From Vibrio sp. B1FLJ16 (GTDB taxonomy: Bacteria > Pseudomonadota > Gammaproteobacteria > Enterobacterales > Vibrionaceae): 64,000 nt of DNA. Shown here piece by piece: positions 53,695-61,845 of the stretch (positions are counted from its first letter, which is position 1; every line of letters begins with the position of its first letter). A program made the position numbers and the translations under genes. The stretch lies in contig NZ_HG992750.1 of NCBI RefSeq assembly GCF_905175385.1, forward strand, positions 930,001-994,000, written 5' to 3'. Below the pieces are notes generated by a model, which had not been told where the DNA came from, ran no database searches, and was given only the letters and a program-made list of their open reading frames with translations.

Positions 53695-54579
53695 ATGGGA
53701 GTGAAACACGTCAATATGAGATCACTTATTGCTACATTCTTGTTAGTTTTTTGTTCAGCGTCATTTGCACAAAACTCGATCAATTTAACCAGCTGGAATA
53801 TTGAATGGTTATCAGCACATGGAGGAAAAGTATCCCGGTCTGAAAATGACTTTGAAAAGCTGAACTACTACCTCAGTAAGACGCAAGCTGACGTGCTCGC
53901 ATTTCAAGAAGTTGAAAGCACAGATGCGATTCAAAAAGTTGTCGGAAATGAATACAAAATCTACCTTTCTGATCGCTCTGATACCTCTAACCGCTACCTT
54001 CAGTTTGACAGTTCCAATCAGTACACTGGCTTTGCGGTTCGCAAAGGTATAACTGTTGTCGATGAACCTGACTTCTCTATTACACAGGGGAATAGCAAGC
54101 TACGCTTTGCAAGCTATATCGTATTGCGACCAAAACAAGGTTCTGATATTCACCTGCTCTCCATCCATTTAAAGGCGGGATGCAGTGGCGCATATCGAAA
54201 TAATCGAGACTGTCAGATCGTGAAGCAACAGGGACAAGTGTTATCAAAATGGATCAAAGAGCGTGAAGCGAACAAGCAACAATATGCTGTGCTTGGAGAC
54301 TTTAACCATAATTTGGGATTTCAGGGCGATTGGCTTTGGGAAACAATATCAGAGCAAACTAGTGCAGAACTGATGACTAAAAGCACCAAAGCAGAATGTA
54401 AAGTGCGCTCTAACCGTAACCCGAATAAGACTCACCAGTTCCGTTCTCTGATTGACCATATCATCGTAAGCGGTAAATTAAAGGCTGCACCAGGGAGCCA
54501 GACCACCTTTAAATCGCAAGATGTGCTTGACTATAAACTGAGTGACCATTGCCCTGTTTCAACGACGCTTAGTTATTAG
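53695..54579 (+). CDS. Secreted endonuclease/exonuclease/phosphatase-family protein
   Basis: The product (294 residues from the ATG at 53695, 287 from ATG 53716) has a signal peptide MRSLIATFLLVFCSASFA and an EEP fold. Motifs are LTSWNIEWLS, FQEVE (metal-binding Glu), LSIHLKAGC, GDFNHN and the final SDHCPV with the catalytic Asp-His. Such enzymes are secreted nucleases or phosphodiesterases; extracellular DNases are common in Vibrio. The substrate cannot be decided. Two cysteines in the AGCSGAYRNNRDC loop suggest a disulfide. The ATG at 53716 would place the signal peptide at the very N-terminus and may be the real start. Confidence 0.82.
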   Translation: MGVKHVNMRSLIATFLLVFCSASFAQNSINLTSWNIEWLSAHGGKVSRSENDFEKLNYYLSKTQADVLAFQEVESTDAIQKVVGNEYKIYLSDRSDTSNRYLQFDSSNQYTGFAVRKGITVVDEPDFSITQGNSKLRFASYIVLRPKQGSDIHLLSIHLKAGCSGAYRNNRDCQIVKQQGQVLSKWIKEREANKQQYAVLGDFNHNLGFQGDWLWETISEQTSAELMTKSTKAECKVRSNRNPNKTHQFRSLIDHIIVSGKLKAAPGSQTTFKSQDVLDYKLSDHCPVSTTLSY

Positions 54580-54620
54580 CGTACCAGAGGCTGTTGTGAA
54601 TAGCGGATAAGAGCTTGTGC

Positions 54621-55253
54621 TCATCGGTATGGCCGGACAGAAACATTGTTCATCTGATAAATCGTTTCGACATCCGCGGCTCCGTCTGAGTATGTAACGT
54701 CGGCTTTTGTTTTTTGGATTTTAAGATCACCTTTTACCCAGACAGGCTCATTGAGTAAATTGAACTTAATTCCTTTCGGATAATGAACTAAAACGATCTG
54801 ATTTGCAGGCGGTGGTGGTGTATGGATACAAGCACCAGCTGTCGGCACTAAGAAAAATTTTGTAATAACGTCATCGCTAAATTCAACCGGAGTTATAAAG
54901 CCAGGAATTTCATAGTTGTCTTCATTCAGCGCTTCATTCGGCATTGACGATAACTTACGCCGGTAATTTGCGATTTCCTTACTCTTAGCGAACAACCATT
55001 CAATATCAAGCCCATCAAACTCCAGCCGTTGCTTAATATCTTCCATGGTTTGCCGCTGATCTTCATTCAAGTTTTCCGACAGACGATATTTGGCTAGTGA
55101 GATCAGCTTAAATCTTTGCTCGTCCGTTAACTCTGCAAACGGGTCTTCGATTGTGGGAACATTAACCGGAAGCAATTGAGCCCAGCTTAATTGGTCGGCC
55201 GAAACATTTGATGTGGCCAAAAAACACAATCCAGCCAATAAGTACTTCTTCAT
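54621..55253 (-). CDS. DUF3299 periplasmic protein
   Basis: The 210-residue protein has a signal peptide (MKKYLLAGLCFLATSNVSA). A helical segment (about 45-110) is followed by the DUF3299 core: IPGFITPVEFSDDVITKFFLVPTAGACIHTPPPPANQIVLV. That core, with its ACIHTPPPPANQ loop, is diagnostic for a family of exported proteins with unknown function, often found near transport or metal genes. It stands alone here, convergent with the EEP gene. Confidence 0.85.
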   Translation of the reverse strand: MKKYLLAGLCFLATSNVSADQLSWAQLLPVNVPTIEDPFAELTDEQRFKLISLAKYRLSENLNEDQRQTMEDIKQRLEFDGLDIEWLFAKSKEIANYRRKLSSMPNEALNEDNYEIPGFITPVEFSDDVITKFFLVPTAGACIHTPPPPANQIVLVHYPKGIKFNLLNEPVWVKGDLKIQKTKADVTYSDGAADVETIYQMNNVSVRPYR

Positions 55254-55696
55254 ACATAACCTTGAGTAAAGTCTTTAGTGATATACCCAAATGACTTCAA
55301 GATGCAGGATTCAGAGCGTTGTCAATGGCTCAAGTTTGAGGAAAATAACGCAGTGTAATAGCAAGCCATTTCCAAGTTATTTGACGCTGAAATTATGTGA
55401 GTGACACGCTCCTAAAGGGCCCTAATTAATAAACCAAGGGGCCTTGGCTCGCAGCCCTTGTTAACGATTTTTGATTTAGAACCTCTAGATCTTCAAATCG
55501 TTGCCGCGCCTGTAAGCCAAGCCATTCTCGCTGAACCTAGAATCTTGAGGTTATTTGGGTATAGGCAAATATATGATTTAGTTTACTACAAGGTCGTTTT
55601 GTAACGGTTTCCTCTAGCCAGAATTATTCCCAATTTGTCTGAGCAATCGATTAACCAAAAAGTTCTCAAAACAACGCTGCTCGTTTAGGACTAAAG
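55254..55696. other. Intergenic region occupied by a repeat element
   Basis: The gap of about 440 bp contains the 282-bp element at 55282-55563 and no gene. The remaining 130 bp before the RND adaptor end show no clear terminator. Confidence 0.5.
55282..55563. repeat. 282-bp inverted-repeat element with TATACCCAAAT ends
   Basis: TATACCCAAAT (55282-55292) is the exact reverse complement of ATTTGGGTATA (55553-55563). Similarity continues inward: the left end reads CTTCAAGATGCAGGATTCAG and the right end, reversed, reads CCTCAAGATTCTAGGTTCAG. There is no coding frame. It is a full-size relative of the 52-bp element at 50671. It is probably a non-autonomous mobile or recombinogenic element of Vibrio. 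Confidence 0.75.
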
Positions 55697-56752
55697 TTAC
55701 AATTCCCTTGGATTGAGGATGACAACATCGCCCTGCTTCAACCCCGTTCTTACTCTGTCCTGATCACCTAACTGTATTAATCGCGTTTCAACTTCACCGC
55801 TCTCTCTCAAGACTTTTACGTAGTCCAACTGCCCTACCTGATAAACCGCTTCTTTAGGAACTCGCAAAACGACATCATCGGTTAGGGGTAAAGACACCTT
55901 GGAAAAGGTTCCCGGATAAACCGCAGTTGACGATTTAAACTGCAACTTGACCGTATAACTACGAGAGTTCGCATCGGCAGACGGCGTGACCTCTTTGATT
56001 GTCGCAACTGCACTTGCATCATAAGAAGGAAACGCCACCTCAACCTGCTTATCGTAGTTCACATATGGCATTACTGATTCTGCAAAATTGACCTCTATTT
56101 CAAGTGAGTCTGGATTGTACATTGAAAGCAAAAGGGAGCCTGGCGTTGCAGTGTCACCTTTGTTGATTGGCTTTTGTGTAATCAAGCCATCAAATGGCGC
56201 AGTGATTATACTGTATCCAAAAGTTGTTTCCGCTTCGGAAACCGCAGCCTGCGCTCGATTAAAATCTGCTTGTGCGGTTTGCAAGGTACTTTGAGCCTGA
56301 TCGTACTGAGACTGCGGTATCAGTTTTTTGTTCAGCAGGGTCTTAACACGGGTAAACTCTTTTCGTGCAGCGTTAAGTCGTGCTTGTGCAGAAGACAAAG
56401 CCTGTTCACTCTGACGGACGCGAGCGTCAAGGTCATCACTTTCTAATCTGGCTAACACGTCGCCCTGCTTTACCTGGTCGCCGACTTTCACCAGAACCTC
56501 AACTACCGATGCAGTAAGTCGCGCGGCAATATCTGCTTGCTGATCAGCAACCACTACTCCCGGAAATTCCCGAACAATCGGTTCACTTGTGAGTATCATC
56601 TCATGGGTTGTTACTGAATCGAGATCAATCACATTGGTTTTTGCTGAGTGCTCCGTCGGTAGTTTTTGTGAGAAAAAACCCGCCATATAAAGAAAAAGCA
56701 GCGCGAGTAGGAGAATTAAAATGGCACCCAGTAATTTGTTATCTAGTTTCAT
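55697..56752 (-). CDS. RND efflux periplasmic adaptor (membrane fusion protein)
   Basis: The 351-residue protein has one N-terminal membrane anchor (LLGAILILLLALLFLYMAGFF), a lipoyl/biotinyl half-motif (GDQVKQGDVLARLES), an alpha-helical hairpin (about 110-170) and a beta-barrel domain with ITAPFDGLITQKPINKGDTATPG. It links the RND pump to an outer-membrane channel not encoded here (TolC presumably). Its ATG overlaps the end of the permease gene by four bases. The order permease then adaptor is less common than adaptor first. Confidence 0.9.
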   Translation of the reverse strand: MKLDNKLLGAILILLLALLFLYMAGFFSQKLPTEHSAKTNVIDLDSVTTHEMILTSEPIVREFPGVVVADQQADIAARLTASVVEVLVKVGDQVKQGDVLARLESDDLDARVRQSEQALSSAQARLNAARKEFTRVKTLLNKKLIPQSQYDQAQSTLQTAQADFNRAQAAVSEAETTFGYSIITAPFDGLITQKPINKGDTATPGSLLLSMYNPDSLEIEVNFAESVMPYVNYDKQVEVAFPSYDASAVATIKEVTPSADANSRSYTVKLQFKSSTAVYPGTFSKVSLPLTDDVVLRVPKEAVYQVGQLDYVKVLRESGEVETRLIQLGDQDRVRTGLKQGDVVILNPREL

Positions 56753-59700
56753 TGTTCTTCCTCCATCTGAGGCAATCCATGTCCTTTCGTGTTCTGGTAT
56801 GCAAGGTTATATACCACCGGAACAACGAGCAGTGTGAATATTGTTGAGGCGGTAATACCAAATATGATTGCCCACGCAAGACCATTAAATATAGGGTCAA
56901 GCGTAATAACGATGTTACCCAGCAATGTGGTTCCTGCTGTCAGCAGTATTGGTCTCATACGAACCACGCCTGACTCTATCAACGCATCATGTAAGCTACT
57001 ACCAGTTTCAAGCGATTGTTGAATAAACTCGATAAGAACCAGAGAATTACGCACGACAATACCTGCCAGAGCAATCATCCCAATCATTGCAGTTGCAGTA
57101 AACAGTGCGGGATTCGGATAATTACCGATGTCGCTGCTTATGACATTCAGTATCCAGAAACCGGGCATAATACCAATGACAGTCAGTGGAATGGCTAACA
57201 TGATAATACCCGAAACGGCGGGCAAACCGGTTTGAATCAACATAACAACAAAGACACCTAACAACGCGGCTCCGTATGCGATGCCAAGATCACGGAACAC
57301 GTCCACCGTAATCTTCCATTCACCTTCACCACTCCAGACGACGTTAATATTCTCCGGAACGCTCCAGGCTGCACCCGCCCCATTACTTAAGTATGTGCGG
57401 TCTTGCCAGTGAACATGAGCGTCACTCGCGTGGTTTGTATCCTGATCTGCAATAACGTCTGCAATGATCTCGCCGGGAACTCGTCCCACTACTTCAGCAT
57501 AAACATACACAACAGGCTTGAGGTTCTTGTGGAATATTGGTTTGTCAGCTATGCGCTTAACAAATTGACCAATTTCTGAAAGCTGAACGAGTGGCTGAGG
57601 CGCATCCACAAGCGCACCACCTATTTCCACTTTTGCAATCCCCGGTCTACCGCGCACATACAATTGCTCTAATCGGTTTAAATCATCTCTGTCTTCACGA
57701 CGTAACTGGACTTCTATCGGCAACGGGTTTAATTCTCGGTTGTCAGCAATATGGCCAAGAACTTTAGCGTTAGCCGCGGTAATCAATGTGCTATTGACTT
57801 CAGCTACTGAGACACCTGACAACGCGGCTTTCTCCTGATCAATAACGAATTGCCACGTTTCCAAATTGCCCTGAACGCTGGTATCGACTTCAGAAACCAG
57901 TTGCTCTTTGCGCAGACGATCCGCAACAATTTCAGCCTGAACCATTAATTCTTCGTATGTGGTGGTTTCGTTGCCGTAGACTTCTGCCGTAATTGTCGCA
58001 ATAACTGGAGGCCCGGGCGGAACTTCGACCAATTGGATATCGGCATTCAAACTTGAAGCAATTTCTTCCAAATCGGTTCTTAGTCGAGTCACGATCTCAT
58101 GAGATTGCATCGAACGGTGTTTTTTCGGCGCTAACACAATGCGTAACTCACCCTGGTATGGCTCGCTGCGCATGAAGTAGTGGCGCACCATACCGTTGAA
58201 GTCCATTGGCGAAGCCGTACCGGCAAAACCTGAAACACTGGTCACTTCTGGAACTGTCATCAGGTAATCAGAAAACTTAGATAGTGCATTGGACGTGTCT
58301 GCAAAACTTGATGATTCTGGCATGTTGAGCACCAGTTGAAATTCGTTCTTGTTATCGTAAGGAAGTAATTTGAGAGGAACTAAACGTAATGCTGGCAGCA
58401 ATGCAGCTAACGCAAACAAAATAGCAACCATCCCAAGAAAAGCCCACGCTTTTTTTCGGCTTTCTAACAACGGAATCAGAACCTGACGATACAAGCGATA
58501 CATGGTTGAGGATTGAATATCGTAATGACCGCTTTCCTGAGCTCCAGTGAGGATTTTTTTCGCCAACCAAGGCGTGATCATAAACGCGACAATAGTACTG
58601 AAAATCACGCTTATCGGTACGTTAAAAGCGAGCGGTGCCATGTACGGCCCCATCATCCCGGTGATAAAGAACATCGGAGTAAACACAATGACAATCGCCA
58701 CTGTCGACATTAATAACGCACTGCGAATTTCAGCCATTGCCAGCACAATCGCTTTAGTTCGGGTTAAGTCTTTGCGTTTAAGATACCGTTCAATATTGTC
58801 GATACTGGCGATTGGATCATCAACGATCAAACCTAACGCTAAGATCAACGCAAATAGAGTCACACGGTTAATTGAGTAACCGAAAAGCAAGTCCATACCG
58901 AGCGCCGCACCGTAACTGATTGGAATCGCTATCCCTACTACGAGTGCGCTTCGCCAATCAAGGAACAGACCAACGAACACCACAACAGTCAGAATTGAAA
59001 TCCCAAGACTGGAAACTAAGTTCGTCACTTTAGCGTTAGCGGTTTCACCATAATCACGAATGATGGCTACTTTAACTTGAGGGGGGAACTGTTCTGCTTC
59101 CAACTGAGCGAGCTTTTCATTAACTGCCTGAGCTACATGAACCGCATTAGAACCCTTTTGCTTAGCAACTGAAATGAAAACTGCGGGGAAAGCTTGGTCA
59201 CTGTTCTTATCTCTATACCAAGTATCCGATGTGGCCTCACCTGCTCCATCAAATATTCTTGCAACATCTTTCAGGTAAATTGGTTTACCGTTAAGTACAG
59301 CAATAACCAAGTTACCGACATCTTGAGCACTAGTAAGAAACTGACCAGATTCCAGCGTAAAATTGCGACCATTAACGCGAACGTTTTTACCCTGAGTTTT
59401 TACATTACTGTATTGAATAGCTTGTTCCAGATCGTCAATGGTGACTTTAAAGTTCGCCATTGCAACGGTATCGAGTTCAATCTGAATTTTTCGTGGCTCA
59501 CCGCCAATCACTTCCACTTTATTAGTGGCATCAAGAGATTTGATACCCAGCGTCGCTTGGTCGGCAATTCTTCTAAGTTGTTGACGATCAAGAATAGACG
59601 GGTCCGTCGAATAGAGCGCAGCCACCACAATAGGAACATCGTCTATTTCAACAGGTTTGACTAACCAACTGGAAACGGAAGATGGGACTTTATCTAAATT

Positions 59701-60057
59701 GGAGTAAAGTTTGTTGTAGAGCTTAACTAATGCGTCTTCACGGTTTTCACCAACGTAAAAACGGACAATAACTTGCGCTGCGCCTTCCATTGATGAAGAG
59801 TAGACATATTCTACTCCATCGATTTGGCTGACCAGTTTTTCTAGTGGTTCGGTAAGTTGATTTTCGACCTGTGACGCGCTCAGACCAGGTGCGGAAACAA
59901 GAACATCGGCCATCGGAACGACAATTTGCGGATCTTCCTCTTTAGGCGTTAACCATAACGCAGCCGCACCGACCACAAATGCCAGTAAGATCATAATTGG
60001 AGGGAAAAAGCTGTTCATCACCGACTGAACAAAACTTCTCTTTAGTTCTTTGGGCAT
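56749..60057 (-). CDS. RND family efflux permease
   Basis: The 1102-residue protein is a full AcrB-type pump: first helix PPIMILLAFVVGAAALWL, two large periplasmic loops and twelve helices. The proton-relay aspartates are in ALGLIVDDPIASIDNIER of helix 4. It is slightly longer than AcrB (1049). It belongs to the broad HAE/hydrophobe branch, not clearly to heavy-metal CzcA types. It starts 42 bp after the YeeE/YedE subunit gene and lies downstream of the BigR-like gene in one run. That placement suggests a link to reactive sulfur or oxidative stress. Confidence 0.92.
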   Translation of the reverse strand: MPKELKRSFVQSVMNSFFPPIMILLAFVVGAAALWLTPKEEDPQIVVPMADVLVSAPGLSASQVENQLTEPLEKLVSQIDGVEYVYSSSMEGAAQVIVRFYVGENREDALVKLYNKLYSNLDKVPSSVSSWLVKPVEIDDVPIVVAALYSTDPSILDRQQLRRIADQATLGIKSLDATNKVEVIGGEPRKIQIELDTVAMANFKVTIDDLEQAIQYSNVKTQGKNVRVNGRNFTLESGQFLTSAQDVGNLVIAVLNGKPIYLKDVARIFDGAGEATSDTWYRDKNSDQAFPAVFISVAKQKGSNAVHVAQAVNEKLAQLEAEQFPPQVKVAIIRDYGETANAKVTNLVSSLGISILTVVVFVGLFLDWRSALVVGIAIPISYGAALGMDLLFGYSINRVTLFALILALGLIVDDPIASIDNIERYLKRKDLTRTKAIVLAMAEIRSALLMSTVAIVIVFTPMFFITGMMGPYMAPLAFNVPISVIFSTIVAFMITPWLAKKILTGAQESGHYDIQSSTMYRLYRQVLIPLLESRKKAWAFLGMVAILFALAALLPALRLVPLKLLPYDNKNEFQLVLNMPESSSFADTSNALSKFSDYLMTVPEVTSVSGFAGTASPMDFNGMVRHYFMRSEPYQGELRIVLAPKKHRSMQSHEIVTRLRTDLEEIASSLNADIQLVEVPPGPPVIATITAEVYGNETTTYEELMVQAEIVADRLRKEQLVSEVDTSVQGNLETWQFVIDQEKAALSGVSVAEVNSTLITAANAKVLGHIADNRELNPLPIEVQLRREDRDDLNRLEQLYVRGRPGIAKVEIGGALVDAPQPLVQLSEIGQFVKRIADKPIFHKNLKPVVYVYAEVVGRVPGEIIADVIADQDTNHASDAHVHWQDRTYLSNGAGAAWSVPENINVVWSGEGEWKITVDVFRDLGIAYGAALLGVFVVMLIQTGLPAVSGIIMLAIPLTVIGIMPGFWILNVISSDIGNYPNPALFTATAMIGMIALAGIVVRNSLVLIEFIQQSLETGSSLHDALIESGVVRMRPILLTAGTTLLGNIVITLDPIFNGLAWAIIFGITASTIFTLLVVPVVYNLAYQNTKGHGLPQMEEEQ

Positions 60058-60099
60058 CCTTTTCCCTCCATATTTTCTTTAGTTCTCGATGCGTTAGTT

Positions 60100-60558
60100 T
60101 TACGCTTCGTTAGTACTCAACTCTTCAGTTTCGCGAGAACTCATTACGACCTTGGTTAATAAAGATCCTGCCAACATAGCAACGAAAAACAGTACGATAG
60201 TAATATTGCCATAAGAAAGGCTTGCTACTGCCGGACCGGGACAAATTCCCGCCAGTCCCCAACCTAAACCAAATATGGCAGCACCAGATAACAATCGAGA
60301 ATCGATTTTTGTGTTAGTCGGGGTACACATTTCTGCACCGCTAACTGATTGTTTTCTTGGTTTGATAATTAAAAAGTAGCTTGGCAGAAATACAGCCAGT
60401 GCGCCGCCCATCACAAAAGCCAAACTTGGGTCCCAGCTTCCGGCAACATCCAGAAACCCGATAACTTTAGCAGGATCGATCATGCCTGAAACTGCCATAC
60501 CCATACCAAATAAAATACCGCTCACAAGCGCAGCAAAACGAAAAACAGTGTTGTTCAT
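60100..60558 (-). CDS. YeeE/YedE (DUF395) transporter subunit, PmpA/B-like
   Basis: The 152-residue membrane protein has four helices and the conserved FGLGWGLAGICPGPA motif with the pathway cysteine of YeeE/YedE transporters. In this two-gene arrangement each gene encodes half of a normal YeeE (about 350 residues). Full-length YeeE takes up thiosulfate through relay cysteines; split forms next to bigR are known as PmpAB. It follows the other half-gene by 10 bp. Confidence 0.88.
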   Translation of the reverse strand: MNNTVFRFAALVSGILFGMGMAVSGMIDPAKVIGFLDVAGSWDPSLAFVMGGALAVFLPSYFLIIKPRKQSVSGAEMCTPTNTKIDSRLLSGAAIFGLGWGLAGICPGPAVASLSYGNITIVLFFVAMLAGSLLTKVVMSSRETEELSTNEA

Positions 60559-60568
60559 GGAATCTCTC

Positions 60569-60988
60569 TTAAACTAGGTGAAGTCGAACAAAAACGGTTA
60601 AGCCAGCAACAGCCATAAATACACATGTCGCAACGATAGAACGTTTAGACAAACGTCCGATGCCACAAATGCCATGACCACTGGTACATCCGTTACCTAG
60701 TCTGGTTCCGATACCAACAAGCAGGCCAGCAGCTACCACCAAGCCCACAGAGAGATTAGCAGTACTTGGTACCGCTACACCGAGTAATAAAACACTAACA
60801 AAGCCACCGGCAACCATGCCAACTGCAAACAGAAGCCGCCACGAGTAATCACCTTTCTTTGGTGACATAATGCCATTCATAATTCCACTAATTCCGGCAA
60901 TTTTACCGTTTACTAACAACAACATAGTGGCTGAGATCCCTAACAAAATGCCACCAAACAACGATTCCCATGGAATAACGTCTAACAT
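60569..60988 (-). CDS. YeeE/YedE (DUF395) transporter subunit, PmpA/B-like
   Basis: The 139-residue membrane protein has four helices and the conserved GTRLGNGCTSGHGICGIGRLS motif, whose cysteine is part of the thiosulfate relay in YeeE. With the adjacent 152-residue subunit it should form a two-component sulfur-compound transporter. It follows the BigR-like regulator gene by 96 bp on the same strand and is likely under its control. Confidence 0.88.
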   Translation of the reverse strand: MLDVIPWESLFGGILLGISATMLLLVNGKIAGISGIMNGIMSPKKGDYSWRLLFAVGMVAGGFVSVLLLGVAVPSTANLSVGLVVAAGLLVGIGTRLGNGCTSGHGICGIGRLSKRSIVATCVFMAVAGLTVFVRLHLV

Positions 60989-61084
60989 TATTTACCTCAA
61001 TAGTTTGTTTCTGGGCCGACTGGCCTTAGTAAGTTAACGTATTATTGTAATCAAACAGTAAACACTGTGAAGGACTAGCTGTCA

Positions 61085-61393
61085 CTAGCCGCAAAATACA
61101 CCATGTAATGCTTTGATTAATGATTCAACTCTCGGTTCAGACAGCGAGTAAAACACCTGTTGAGATGATTTACGAGCGCTGATTAAATTGTGTTTGCGCA
61201 ACACAGTTAAATGTTGCGAAAAGGCAGATTGGCTGAGGACAGTGTGTTTTTGCAACTCTCCTACACCAACCTCACCTTGAGTAAGTTGACACAAGACCAT
61301 CAATCTTTCTGGATGTGCCATAACTTTAAGTAGATCTGCGGCTTCATTCGCGTTTCCTTTCATCGCCGCTACGTCCTTTGCTGTATAGCTCAT
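61085..61393 (-). CDS. bigR: ArsR-family persulfide sensor, BigR/SqrR/YgaV-like
   Basis: The 102-residue winged-helix repressor has the ArsR recognition region (VGVGELQKHTVLSQSAFSQHLTVLRKHNLI). Only two cysteines occur, C35 and C101, 66 apart. That is the same spacing as the persulfide-sensing pair C41/C107 of SqrR and C42/C108 of BigR. Persulfides oxidise this pair to a tetrasulfide bridge and release DNA. It is divergent from the DUF2892 and CoA-disulfide reductase genes, and in line with the YeeE/YedE and RND genes. It probably represses both sides. Confidence 0.88.
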   Translation of the reverse strand: MSYTAKDVAAMKGNANEAADLLKVMAHPERLMVLCQLTQGEVGVGELQKHTVLSQSAFSQHLTVLRKHNLISARKSSQQVFYSLSEPRVESLIKALHGVFCG

Positions 61394-61411
61394 GACTCAC
61401 CTCTACATAAA

Positions 61412-61507
61412 TAACTAAATTAGATATTACTAAAAACAATCTTTAGTCAACACTAAATTAGTAATGATAAATTTAGTTAAATTAACATTAGACATATCTA
61501 ATTTAGA
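61412..61507. promoter_or_regulatory. Candidate BigR-type operators in the divergent promoter
   Basis: TAACTAAATTAGATATTAC (61412-61430) is repeated in inverse orientation as GTAATGATAAATTTAGTTA (61461-61479), matching at about 15 of 19 positions. A third copy, the perfect dyad TCTAA-T-TTAGA, is at 61497-61507. CTAAATTAG-type cores recur throughout. They flank both start regions, as expected for one repressor controlling two divergent units. Confidence 0.6.
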
Positions 61508-61569
61508 TGTTTATAGTAAAGAAACTAAAGGATGGCTGAATAAGCCAGACAGCACTAAGGAGAAGCGTT

Positions 61570-61755
61570 ATGACGTTAGAAAATGCTGTAAGAGTTTTTG
61601 CTGGTACTATGGTTTTAGTCTCGGTCTTACTCACCGCGTTCGTCCATAGTAACTTCATTTGGTTTACTGTCTTTATAGGTCTGAACCTGATTCAGAGCGC
61701 CTATACTGGGATCTGTCCTGCCGCTTATATTTTGAAGAAATTTGGTTTTCGATAA
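61570..61755 (+). CDS. DUF2892 (YgaP-like) small membrane protein
   Basis: The 61-residue protein has two membrane helices and the DUF2892 pattern: NAVRVFAGTMVLVSVLL at the start, then FTVFIGLNLIQSAYTGICPAAYIL with the conserved GxCP. The same domain forms the membrane part of E. coli YgaP, a rhodanese. AAGGAG lies 7 nt before the ATG. Here it is a separate gene upstream of the CoA-disulfide reductase-rhodanese gene, so together they resemble a split YgaP-like sulfur-transfer unit. Confidence 0.88.
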   Translation: MTLENAVRVFAGTMVLVSVLLTAFVHSNFIWFTVFIGLNLIQSAYTGICPAAYILKKFGFR

Positions 61756-61845
61756 CCTAGTTCGGTTTTTAATAACTAGGTCGTAACGATGTTTCGGACT
61801 GGCTCTACAATTTATGTCAGTTCACCTTAAAACTTGGAGTTAATA

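Noticed and set aside
61464..61649. Plus-strand 61-codon frame before the DUF2892 gene
   Set aside because: It covers the operator region and lies in a different frame from the DUF2892 gene, with no ribosome binding site.
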